Assembly (NCBI GenBank): GCA_000242935.3
Contig: CP007053.1
Coordinates: 3,829,001-3,893,000, forward strand
Source of the DNA: Opitutaceae bacterium TAV5
GTDB taxonomy: Bacteria; Verrucomicrobiota; Verrucomicrobiia; Opitutales; Opitutaceae
Direction: 5' to 3'
DNA: 64,000 nucleotides
The translations under genes and the position numbers were made by a program. Numbering within the stretch: the stretch's first letter is position 1; each line of letters starts with the position of its first letter. The notes under the pieces were generated by a model that saw nothing but the letters and a program-made list of their open reading frames with translations, was not told the DNA's origin and made no database searches. This document shows, piece by piece, positions 1-7,598 of the stretch.

Positions 1-2903
1 CGCACATAACCCTCGCTCCGGTCCCAGACCAGAGCAAAGCGGCCGCGTTTCCCCTCGAACACCAGACCCTCGGTTTTACCTGGCAACCGGGCGTCGCCCA
101 GAAACCTCGCTCCCTCAAATAACCACGCGCAGTTGGCGTAGGCCCAGAGGCCCGCCTTCGGTGTCCAGTCACGGCGCAACAACCCGAAATAATTCTCACG
201 CAGGATCGGCTCGCCGATCTCCCCTGCTGTCGCAATCCGGTCCTGCCGGTCAAAGTCATCCAGACAATAATACATCATTCCTCGCACATCCGCTGCGATA
301 GCGAGCCCCACCATCAAAACGAGATCTTCCGCTGCGATGCGCTCGTTGTTGCTCACACTCGAATTGGGAGCGCTCGGTGCGTAAAATTCCGACATCCACA
401 GCTCCTTTTCCCCAAACATCCGCAACGCCTTTCTGATGTCTTTGAGCGTTTGCAGGTAACTCCAGTAAACGTCCTCGTCTGTATCCGGAGAACGAGGAAC
501 GCCGCTGGCATGGAAGACGAGCAGATCGAAGTCGTTCCATGCGCCAAGATCGAAGACCTTTTTGAGAAAGGGAATGTCTCCATTGGCCACTACGCCGCCG
601 CCCAGCAAAATATCGGGGGCGAGCTTGTCCCGGCTTTTCCGCAGCAGAGGCAACCAGTCCTTCGCATACTTCTCCGCCCGAACCGCTTTTTTCTCCCCGC
701 CATGCAGATTCCACTCATTGGTAAATTCCAACACCGCAGCCCCACGTTGGCCGGTGTTTTTAACATTCGAATCGATGAACCCCAAGCGCGCGGTTTCATC
801 ACTCAACCAGGATTTTTTCCCCTGGAAATAATCGTCCGTCGCCTGGTTGTAGGGCACATTATTGTGATACCAGAGGTGGAACCCTTTTTTTCGTGCAAGC
901 TCCCATCCATCGGTCTGACGAAGCCAGCGAATCCCTGCCCGGTGCATTAAATCGAGCAACTGGTCTTCTGTGCGCAACTCGGTGTGCCCATTGGTTCCAA
1001 CACGCCCACGATAGGCGGAAATGCCAAAACGCGACTCCTTGCCATCCGTAAACTCGCGCCGGGGCATTACGCCCAGGCTGACACGCTGAAATTCCGTGCC
1101 ACGATTTGTCCGCGCCACCGCATCAAGATAAAGCGGTCCCGCCGCCCTTGGTGTAATGCGCAATTCCGGTTGCCACACCTCGAATGGAGCCAGCCAATGC
1201 GCTTCGTTTCCCTCTGAAACAACAACACCGTCATAATCAACCGCGCGCCAGGAAACATCCGCCCGCTGCGGCGCGTGAAACAGATTGGAGACCGCTCCTC
1301 TCAGCACGACCGGACGCACTTCGTCATAAATATAAAACGGAGACTCGCTTTTCAGATTAAAGGCCAGCCAGTCATGGGCGGCGACAGCAACCGCTTGCGA
1401 CGCCACAACAGAAGAGTCCGCACCGAATGCGAATGCCGCCGAACCACGCAACCGGCTGCGCATCCAAGGCACCCGGATCTTCCTCACCTGAAAATTCACA
1501 CGATCATCGTCCTCAATCAGTTTCCTGAAACCGTAATCATTGGCGATGGCCCAAACGACAGATCCCGACTGAAAGACTTGTGCCATTCCCTTGGTTTCCT
1601 GCCCGGGCACGCCTCCGGCGGGATTTCGCAACCAGCGCGCCGGTTTGATCTCTTCGACAAACTGTGCTCCGCCCGACCGGACGAACTGGAAGGAGGCCCC
1701 GCCTTCATCCCCGGCACCCGGTTCATTGTCCGGTGAAACCTCAAGCTCCATCCGGGCAACGTCAGGCGCGAGTGTCCAGCGGATGACAACCGGTTTCGTT
1801 TCTCCTTTACGTGGAAGGAATCGAAGCTCGACCTCGGGCCATTGTATTCTTTTTCCGGTTACGGATGTGGCGATTTCGGAAAAGTCTATCGCCTCGTCCC
1901 GTTCCGATTCCACCTCGCTACGTCCCTCGCGCACTACGATCTCGGGGACATGTCCATCAGAACTCCATTCCCCAAGGCGATAACCTGAAATCCCGCCTGC
2001 AAAAATGCCCGGCGTTTCCTGTTTCCCTGCTTTGTCTCTCTTGAAACGAGCATATAAATCCACCGAACCGGAGGGTTGAAACACGGCTGTATAAGAGAGG
2101 GTGGAAAGCGTGCGTGACCCGACGTCCTTGCGTGGCTTGGCGGACGGATCGGCACCGGACACCTTGAGTTCGGCGACGTTGAACGTACCCATATTACCAT
2201 ACCCCGACACAGCACTAAAGCGGATGGCCGCAAACGTGTCCCCGCCATTCCCGGGGCGCAGCGTGGCCTGGGCTGGCAGGTCTTTCCTGACTCCTGGCGC
2301 CAGCGAATGCGCCTCGCCTTTTCCCTGCTCAACGCATTCTATTGCGAGATCAAAACGATCATCGTTCAGATTGGCCTTTAGCAGTGTCGCCCGATACCAG
2401 TCGCCCGGCGTGAGAGGGACATTCCCCGGCCCGGTGACCGTCATTGGCGTCAATCCCGACGAGCGGAATGGCAAATGCACCAATGCCTCCCCGGCTGCAT
2501 TGAGCAATGTCACCGTTGCCTCGATTTTGTCCTGGTGATTTTGCGTTGGATGAGGGCGCCACTGGAAAACAAATTCAAGGCGCCAATAATGACCGGCGGA
2601 AAACTGCGGAGTCGTTGCCTCGGCTCCGGGAGGGTTTCCCGCCCAGCGAAAATCCTGCACACTCAGACACCGGCGTCCCCCGTCGCTCAAAATCCGGGCA
2701 AGCGCATACCCCTTGTTGTCACTGTTTGGAATGCCTGCGGTGCTCCAGCCCTTGTAAAAACCTGTATCCGTTGTTCCATTTTCATTAAACAGCCCCTCTC
2801 TTGAGAAGTTCTCCGAGTAAATCGTGGTCCCGGCAGAAACAGTCCAGAGCGGAACAAGGGAGATTGTGGTGACAAATGCCAAGTGTTGGAAAAATGAATA
2901 CAT
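1..2903 (-). CDS. Secreted clan GH-A-like glycoside hydrolase, C-terminus beyond window
   Basis: One open minus-strand frame runs from ATG at 2903 through position 1, about 967 codons, and continues past the left edge. The N-terminus (MYSFFQHLAFVTTISLVPLW) is a signal peptide, so export is expected. The first ~500 residues look like beta-sandwich or carbohydrate-binding modules. The later part reads as a TIM-barrel glycosidase: LLDLMHRAGIRWLRQTDGWE, then LEFTNEWNLHGGEK with a plausible acid/base Glu in TNEW near residue 729, then ELWMSEFYAPS near residue 840 with a plausible nucleophile Glu. That pair of glutamates on barrel strands is typical of clan GH-A; the exact GH family is not assignable by eye. 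It lies downstream of a PEP-CTERM gene and a pseudopilin on the same strand, with a XylR-type regulator nearby, which suggests plant-polysaccharide use. Confidence 0.72.
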   Translation of the reverse strand, partial: MYSFFQHLAFVTTISLVPLWTVSAGTTIYSENFSREGLFNENGTTDTGFYKGWSTAGIPNSDNKGYALARILSDGGRRCLSVQDFRWAGNPPGAEATTPQFSAGHYWRLEFVFQWRPHPTQNHQDKIEATVTLLNAAGEALVHLPFRSSGLTPMTVTGPGNVPLTPGDWYRATLLKANLNDDRFDLAIECVEQGKGEAHSLAPGVRKDLPAQATLRPGNGGDTFAAIRFSAVSGYGNMGTFNVAELKVSGADPSAKPRKDVGSRTLSTLSYTAVFQPSGSVDLYARFKRDKAGKQETPGIFAGGISGYRLGEWSSDGHVPEIVVREGRSEVESERDEAIDFSEIATSVTGKRIQWPEVELRFLPRKGETKPVVIRWTLAPDVARMELEVSPDNEPGAGDEGGASFQFVRSGGAQFVEEIKPARWLRNPAGGVPGQETKGMAQVFQSGSVVWAIANDYGFRKLIEDDDRVNFQVRKIRVPWMRSRLRGSAAFAFGADSSVVASQAVAVAAHDWLAFNLKSESPFYIYDEVRPVVLRGAVSNLFHAPQRADVSWRAVDYDGVVVSEGNEAHWLAPFEVWQPELRITPRAAGPLYLDAVARTNRGTEFQRVSLGVMPRREFTDGKESRFGISAYRGRVGTNGHTELRTEDQLLDLMHRAGIRWLRQTDGWELARKKGFHLWYHNNVPYNQATDDYFQGKKSWLSDETARLGFIDSNVKNTGQRGAAVLEFTNEWNLHGGEKKAVRAEKYAKDWLPLLRKSRDKLAPDILLGGGVVANGDIPFLKKVFDLGAWNDFDLLVFHASGVPRSPDTDEDVYWSYLQTLKDIRKALRMFGEKELWMSEFYAPSAPNSSVSNNERIAAEDLVLMVGLAIAADVRGMMYYCLDDFDRQDRIATAGEIGEPILRENYFGLLRRDWTPKAGLWAYANCAWLFEGARFLGDARLPGKTEGLVFEGKRGRFALVWDRSEGYV

Positions 2904-2988
2904 GAATGTCGGAAAGATTGGCTTGGGAACCGCCGGGTTTTTATGCGAAAGGGGTGCTCCACAGGCGTAAGAAAGGTCAGTCGCATTC

Positions 2989-3008
2989 GCACTTATAAAG
3001 ATAAGTGC
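2989..3008. promoter_or_regulatory. Palindrome upstream of the glycosidase, candidate operator
   Basis: GCACTTAT and ATAAGTGC form perfect 8-bp arms around an AAAG centre, about 85 bases upstream of the glycosidase ATG. The dyad size would suit a dimeric regulator such as the XylR-like protein at 6097-7281, but nothing here proves the pairing. The rest of the 380-base gap to the next gene holds only the hairpin at 3181-3263. Confidence 0.3.
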
Positions 3009-3180
3009 ACGCTGCCACAAAGTTGGCGGTTGCATTCGCCGAAGGCAGATCGGAGTCGGTGATTTGTTGCCGGACCGGAGTGTCAATCTGGCTGCCCAGT
3101 GGTGTGATGATTGAGAGAAGGGTGAATGAAGACATGGATTTGGGCCCGGTTAGCCGGGGCGGTGCGCAGGTATGTTCGAA

Positions 3181-3263
3181 CCGGCGATGGTGCGCATCAT
3201 CTCCACAGGCGACTTTTTTGTCGGAAAAAGTCGCGGCCTGTGGAGACAGGTGGCCATCGCCGG
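3181..3263 (-). terminator. Long hairpin just past the PEP-CTERM gene stop
   Basis: Nested inverted repeats pair CCGGCGATGG (3181) with CCATCGCCGG (3254), TCTCCACAGGC with GCCTGTGGAGA, and GCGACTTTTT with AAAAAGTCGC. The structure starts 21 bases after the minus-strand stop at 3284 and would end or attenuate transcription before the glycosidase. The part TGTGGAGAC...GCATCGCCGG reappears near 48677-48703, so it may also be a dispersed repeat. Confidence 0.5.
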
Positions 3264-3283
3264 TCGCGTGTGAACTATTCGGC

Positions 3284-4135
3284 TTAACGGCGGTTACGTT
3301 TCTGCCAGATATGCGCTCCGGCCAGCCCTGCGGACACGAGGCCGACAAGCAGCACTGCGGAGGAGGGTTCAGGAACGGCTGTGGCTGTTACAGATACGCC
3401 GTCCAGTGTGCTCCACGCCCTCATGCCATAAGCATTGGCTTTTGTTCCCAAAAACAGGTGGGAGCCGGCAGTAACATCGGCGGCAGTGAAGTTGGAGAAT
3501 GAACCGCTCGCCGTGTCTTTTTCTGCGAATGAGCCGGAGGTGAACGTCGCGCCCGTAAGAACAACCGACCATGTTTTCGCTTGGCCGTCGATGGACCAGA
3601 CAACATCGGTCGGGATGTCGCTCAGTCCACCGATAGTCAGGTCCGTACCTCCATCGAAGAGATGGAGTGCCCGCGTGGCTGGATTTGTTGCGGTGCCACC
3701 TTTCTGCCAATCGATGGTCAATGACAGTCTGCCTGCCGCCGGAATGGGGGTTCCAGTCGTATTCCCTATCGCGACATAAAACGTGCTTCTCGCATAGGCC
3801 GTATTGTAGTTGTTGGTGCCCAGCGTAATTCCACTCAGCGAGATTTGCAGCGATCCGTTTGCGAACGGGTTAAAGTCATCCCGCACGGAGGTGAGCGCTG
3901 AATAGTCGCCGTTCGTTGTGTTGGCGTTCATCCTCAGCAGGGCGGGCGTGCCACTCACAAAGGGAATATTCGCGCTAGCGGTGCCGCTGGCGGTCCATGT
4001 CGCTGTGTCGAGCGTATCAAACGGATCTGAAAGCGGTGTGAGGGCGGCTTGTGTCATGGCGACGGAAGCAAGGCTGATGGTGCACATTGCGAGGGAGCGC
4101 CAGAGCCAGCTTGTTTGGGATATGTTATTATTCAT
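3284..4135 (-). CDS. PEP-CTERM sorting-domain protein
   Basis: A 283-residue exported protein. ATG at 4135 is chosen because AAAGGAAA lies upstream and a signal peptide follows (WLWRSLAMCTISLASVAMTQ). The body is rich in Thr, Ser, Gly and Asn and resembles the beta-sandwich PEP-CTERM proteins of Verrucomicrobia. The C-terminus has the full tripartite sorting signal: VPEPSS, a hydrophobic helix (AVLLVGLVSAGLAGAHIW) and the basic end QKRNRR, so it should be processed by an exosortase that is not in this window. It lies 68 bases downstream of a pseudopilin gene on the same strand. Its ligand is unknown; a role in surface attachment to polysaccharide is inference. Confidence 0.85.
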   Translation of the reverse strand: MNNNISQTSWLWRSLAMCTISLASVAMTQAALTPLSDPFDTLDTATWTASGTASANIPFVSGTPALLRMNANTTNGDYSALTSVRDDFNPFANGSLQISLSGITLGTNNYNTAYARSTFYVAIGNTTGTPIPAAGRLSLTIDWQKGGTATNPATRALHLFDGGTDLTIGGLSDIPTDVVWSIDGQAKTWSVVLTGATFTSGSFAEKDTASGSFSNFTAADVTAGSHLFLGTKANAYGMRAWSTLDGVSVTATAVPEPSSAVLLVGLVSAGLAGAHIWQKRNRR

Positions 4136-4203
4136 GATGTTGTAGTTTCCTTTCATGTGGTTGCGGGAGACAGGTGAGACGGGAGCGAGGTGTGCGCGAC
4201 TGT

Positions 4204-4971
4204 TCATTGACTGAGCAAGGTTTGCACGGTGTTACGGAACTCCGTCACGGGGATCGCCTTGACATGACCATCGGCAAAGATGGCTTGAACTTTGCCCGTT
4301 TCCCAATCCCCAATTCCACGGACATTTCCGACGGGATCTGCAATCACATCAGACGGCCAGAAAGCCCAGTATCCGCTTTTTGCCGAACTACCGGTTCGAC
4401 ATGATGCCACCGTGATCAGGCGTGAGGGATTTGCGATTCGTGAGAATTCAATGCCAAAACCAAGGTTCTTGTTTCGGTCCGCATATGCCACGTTCAGCTT
4501 ATAAAAAACCCCCACATTTGCACCGTAATCGGACGAGTAAATATCGGACGACTCTCTCGTGGACCTGGATGTTTCCCAAAAGGGGGAATACAAGGCAGGG
4601 CTGCCTTTGTCTTGGTTGCCCGATCCATTTGGGATAAGCAGTCCGTCCGATGGCAGGCCATAGGGTTGAATCCGGGTGGACCAACGGGGAGGCGTGGCAT
4701 AGGTATCCGTTCCCAACGAAGGAAAATGCCCCCTGTTATCTTCAATAAATCCGGCGACTGCGACGCCGATGGCACGGAGATTACTCAAGCTCTGGACCAT
4801 GCGTGCGCTCTGTCTCACCTTGCCAAGTGTCATCAGCACAAGCCCGGCGAGGATGCCGATGATGGCGATGACGACGAGTAACTCGATCAAAGTGAACGCC
4901 GCCGTGTCCTTGGCTGGGCGGCGGCATACCTTGTGGAAAAGTGGGAGGCTGGCATGAGAGAGAGGAGACAT
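4204..4971 (-). CDS. DUF1559-like type II secretion pseudopilin
   Basis: A 255-residue protein from ATG 4971. A short basic leader ends in AAFTLIELLVVIAIIGILAG, the class III prepilin cleavage site and N-terminal helix, with Ala rather than Gly at -1. The C-terminal FADGHVKAIP is the short H-X9-DG-type tail common in pseudopilins of Planctomycetes and Verrucomicrobia. The middle (SDIYSSDYGANVGVFY, GYWAFWPSDV) is the usual globular domain. It is probably the first gene of the minus-strand unit with the PEP-CTERM gene, and these proteins often sit beside glycosidases in this phylum. An ORF extension upstream to 5193 is rejected because it puts 74 residues before the prepilin leader. Confidence 0.8.
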   Translation of the reverse strand: MSPLSHASLPLFHKVCRRPAKDTAAFTLIELLVVIAIIGILAGLVLMTLGKVRQSARMVQSLSNLRAIGVAVAGFIEDNRGHFPSLGTDTYATPPRWSTRIQPYGLPSDGLLIPNGSGNQDKGSPALYSPFWETSRSTRESSDIYSSDYGANVGVFYKLNVAYADRNKNLGFGIEFSRIANPSRLITVASCRTGSSAKSGYWAFWPSDVIADPVGNVRGIGDWETGKVQAIFADGHVKAIPVTEFRNTVQTLLSQ

Positions 4972-4998
4972 CGGGGATCGGGGATCAATCGGATTACC

Positions 4999-5024
4999 CG
5001 GAGAGGATATCAATTCTCTCTCCG
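4999..5024. promoter_or_regulatory. Inverted repeat upstream of the pseudopilin gene
   Basis: CGGAGAG and CTCTCCG are separated by 12 AT-rich bases, 28 bases upstream of the pseudopilin ATG. The half-site spacing would suit a dimeric AraC/XylR-type regulator. A TAGAAT hexamer on the minus strand sits next to it as a possible -10. Function is inferred from position only. Confidence 0.25.
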
Positions 5025-5191
5025 ATATTCTAGGCGAAATCGCGTCTTTTTTATTTAAAAATACGACACATCCTCTTTGACACGACACCATCCATGCCGA
5101 ATTACCGAGGTTGGTTGCGCCCCCCCTCCCCCATGTTTTCATCCATGCGCCTGAAAAAGAAAATGGCGCGCGCCTGCCAGCGGATTGCGCC

Positions 5192-5395
5192 ATGGTGAAC
5201 AGGATGAAAACGCGGTTTACCTGGTGGAAAGAATCGGACGGACGATTTCCCGGATATTTGAACGATTACCCCGACCACTGGACGCAGGGCGAGGACATGG
5301 ACGACCTCAAAATACATCTGCGCGATCTGTTTGAAACATTTGCGTCTGAAGACATCCCGGGGATCAGGAAAGAAGAGGTATTGGAAGTCGCATGA
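5192..5395 (+). CDS. hicB: HicB-family antitoxin
   Basis: A 67-residue protein; ATG 5192 or the in-frame ATG 5204 could start it, neither with a strong ribosome site. The sequence FTWWKESDGRFPGYLNDYPD...WTQGEDMDDL...LRDLFE...IPGIRKEEVLEV matches the partially degraded RNase H-like fold of HicB antitoxins that read YLNDFPD..TQG. Its stop overlaps the ATG of a HicA remnant by ATGA, the usual hicBA coupling. With the toxin cut to 18 residues this antitoxin has probably lost its partner. Confidence 0.72.
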   Translation: MVNRMKTRFTWWKESDGRFPGYLNDYPDHWTQGEDMDDLKIHLRDLFETFASEDIPGIRKEEVLEVA

Positions 5396-5448
5396 AGCGC
5401 CGCGATCTTGTCGCGGCGTTTGAGCGTCTGGAGTGTCGGTCATCATGA
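5392..5448 (+). pseudogene. hicA: Truncated HicA toxin remnant
   Basis: ATG 5392 overlaps the hicB stop. The frame reads MKRRDLVAAFERLECRSS and then TGA. MKRRDL..xxLExxGC is the canonical HicA mRNA-interferase N-terminus (double-stranded RNA-binding-like fold), normally 60-80 residues with an essential His around residue 25. Here the frame ends before that His. A shifted frame continues GHHDSCLIGEA, so a short indel may have caused the break. Too short for most gene callers. Confidence 0.65.
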
Positions 5449-5485
5449 TTCTTGCCTCATTGGAGAAGCGCTCTACCTTGCCACC

Positions 5486-5737
5486 ATGAGCACAAAAGAG
5501 GCAATGCTCCAGGAAATGGAGAACGTACCGGAATCGTTGATACAGGAAACGTATGATTTTCTCATTTTTTTGAAATCACGTTACGCGGTGCCTGCCGTTA
5601 CGGATTATGAAACCGACAGCCCCGAGCTTGAAGCGGCCTTGTTGCCCGCGGTTCGCAGCAGGCAGACAGCATTTCATGCGGGCGAATTGCGTGATATCGC
5701 GCACCGTATCGAAACGTCTTCCGCGTCCCTCAAATGA
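5486..5737 (+). CDS. Antitoxin-like protein, DUF2281 type
   Basis: An 83-residue protein: STKEAMLQEMENVPESLIQE followed by TYDFLIFLKSRY. This is the pattern of small DUF2281-like antitoxins (helical N-terminus with PExxxxEVxDFxxFLK). Its stop overlaps by ATGA the start of a ParE/RelE-like gene, the usual antitoxin-before-toxin order. The C-terminal half, ending in RIETSSASLK, is probably the toxin-neutralising tail. The family call rests on the N-terminal pattern only. Confidence 0.6.
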   Translation: MSTKEAMLQEMENVPESLIQETYDFLIFLKSRYAVPAVTDYETDSPELEAALLPAVRSRQTAFHAGELRDIAHRIETSSASLK

Positions 5738-6067
5738 TCCGCGAATTGCTCCGGTCGGATTACTTCACGGCCGATTTTGAAATCGCGTATGCCTGGTATT
5801 GGCGCACAGCCGGTGAATCCATCGCCCGCCGTTATCTTGAGGCTGTCATCCGAAGTGTGGAATCCCTGCAACGTATTCCCGGCCAAGGCAGGCCACGCTA
5901 TTTTTCACACCCTGAACTGGCAGATATACGTTCATGGCGTGTGGCCCCCCTTTGATGCGCATCTAGTATTTTATCGTTGTTCGGAAAATGCCGTTTTGCT
6001 GTTCAGGCTCCTTCACGGTCGCCGCAATCTTCCCTCCCGTCTGCTTGAACCACCTTCTGCGGATTGA
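5734..6067 (+). pseudogene. parE: ParE/RelE-family toxin with frameshift at a C6 run
   Basis: The first frame from ATG 5734 encodes FTADFEIAYAWYWRTAGESI, then RYLEAVIRSVESLQRIPGQG and ends at 5955 in RSWRVAPL. The frame reached by dropping one C from the run at 5945-5950 continues PFDAHLVFYRCSENAVLLFR followed by LLHGRRNLPSRL and stops at 6067. Together they give a full-length ParE-like fold with the family ending (hhhFYR...hhRhLHGRRxhxxhh). Either the toxin is inactivated, or the run is a sequencing error or a slippage site. The intact antitoxin gene sits directly upstream. Confidence 0.72.
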
Positions 6068-6096
6068 GTCCCGGCACTTTGTGTTTTGACCAACAC

Positions 6097-7281
6097 GTGA
6101 AAAATCCCCGCCGCCAGACTGATCTCGACGTCGCTCTGCTCATCGACACCGCATGCCAGTGGACACGGCATCTCATACTCGGGATCAATCGCTACAAGAG
6201 CATGCTGGCCTCGCCCTGGAATCTGCTCGTCGAACCGCACGGTTCCGCCGATGTGCTGCACCTGCCGCATGGATGGAAAGGCGACGGGGTGATCGCCGAC
6301 ATCCGGTTTCCGGACATGGCGCAGGAACTCGCGGGATGTGGTCCGCCTGTGGTGAATGTCTCCGATGCGGTGCTTCCCGATGCTCCGGATTTTCCGCGGG
6401 TCTGCATCGACCGCAAGGCTGCGTGCGAAATGGCCGTGGCACATTTCACGGAGCGTGGATTCACCCACTTCGCCTACATCGACCTGGCGGGCAACGACTG
6501 GGACCGGGAGACTCATCGCTATTTCACGGGCGCGTTGCGTGCGGCGGGCATCAAGGAATGCGCCAGCTACGAGGCGCAAAACCGCGCATGGGGAGCGCCC
6601 GACTGGAGTATCGATATCGACGCGCTGGGCGCATGGCTGCGTTCGCTGCCCAAGCCCGTCGCCATCTTCTCCTGGAGCGTAGGGCGCGAGGTGATACATG
6701 CTTGCCGGCGCGTGGGGATCAAGGTGCCGGAGGAGGTGGCTTTGCTGTTGCTGGCTTACGACGAGATTTTCAGCGAGGTCGGCCACGTGCCGATCTCGGG
6801 GATCGTGCATGCGTGGGAAGAAATCGGATACCAGGCCGCCGAGCGGTTGGGACGACTGCTTGCCGGGAAACGGATTCCGGCCCGCGAGCGGCGCACCCGG
6901 ATCCCGCCTGTCGGCGTGCGCACGCGGCAATCGACCGACACACTGGCGATCACCAATCCGGTCATCACGAGCGCGCTCGGTTACATCCGCGAAAATGCGG
7001 GGCGCGCGTTGCTCGTCGATGAGGTGGCGCAACATGCGGGCGTGTCACGGCGCAAGCTCGAACGCCACTTTCTCCACGTCATGGGCCGCACACCGGCGGA
7101 TCAGATCCGCCATGTGCAGGTGGAGCGGGCCAAGGCACTGCTGTCCGGGACAAACCGTCCGATTCCTGAAGTGGCCGAGGCGGCGGGGTTCGCCTCGCCG
7201 GAGTATATGGCGACCGTTTTCCGGAAAACCCTCGGACTCACTCCGCTCAAGTATCGCAAGAAACTGCATGCACAGACATGA
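6097..7281 (+). CDS. XylR-type transcriptional regulator (LacI-like sensor plus AraC HTH)
   Basis: About 394 residues from GTG 6097; TTG 6064 is an alternative that couples to the toxin stop, and neither has a clear ribosome site. Residues ~8-270 form a periplasmic-binding-protein-like sensor: DVALLIDTACQWTRHLILGI, FPRVCIDRKAACEMAVAHF, FAYIDL, and the LacI-type end of the domain VPISGIVHAWEEIGYQAAER. The last ~105 residues are a double helix-turn-helix AraC domain (VDEVAQHAGVSRRKLERHF and IPEVAEAAGFASPEYMATVF). This is the architecture of E. coli XylR, which binds xylose and activates its operon. It probably controls the divergent minus-strand unit encoding pseudopilin, PEP-CTERM protein and glycosidase. 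Confidence 0.85.
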   Translation: MKNPRRQTDLDVALLIDTACQWTRHLILGINRYKSMLASPWNLLVEPHGSADVLHLPHGWKGDGVIADIRFPDMAQELAGCGPPVVNVSDAVLPDAPDFPRVCIDRKAACEMAVAHFTERGFTHFAYIDLAGNDWDRETHRYFTGALRAAGIKECASYEAQNRAWGAPDWSIDIDALGAWLRSLPKPVAIFSWSVGREVIHACRRVGIKVPEEVALLLLAYDEIFSEVGHVPISGIVHAWEEIGYQAAERLGRLLAGKRIPARERRTRIPPVGVRTRQSTDTLAITNPVITSALGYIRENAGRALLVDEVAQHAGVSRRKLERHFLHVMGRTPADQIRHVQVERAKALLSGTNRPIPEVAEAAGFASPEYMATVFRKTLGLTPLKYRKKLHAQT

Positions 7282-7598
7282 TGGGCGGCTAAAACCGTTC
7301 CGATTTCGCAAACGGGAGACATGCGGACAAGGAGAAGGAGGCGCCGATGCGCTAATTCTTTCCGGCACAGCATGCTCTGTTATCGACGGCCTGGATGCCG
7401 AAGCGTTTGCCGATTTATGGGCAAGGGGGCGGCATTTTCCGTGAATTACGCTGGCTGCTAAACGCGGGAAAACTGGCGGAGTGGTTCGCCTGGCCAGACC
7501 AAAGGTGCCATAGATAAAAGGTAATTCTACGGTTCAAAGCGGCCCGCCCATCGCGCGACGCGCTGTGGGGAGTCATTAAACATCATAACGCCGCTTTC
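7282..7598. other. Intergenic region with possible coding debris
   Basis: No complete gene is seen. One short stretch on the plus strand near 7432-7516 reads GIFRELRWLLNAGKLAEWFA, which looks protein-like but has neither start nor recognisable family, so it may be a decayed gene end. No clear promoter motif is visible before the gene at 7599. Confidence 0.3.

Noticed and set aside
7432-7516. Separate small gene after the regulator
   Set aside because: The stretch reads protein-like but has no start, ribosome site or recognised family.
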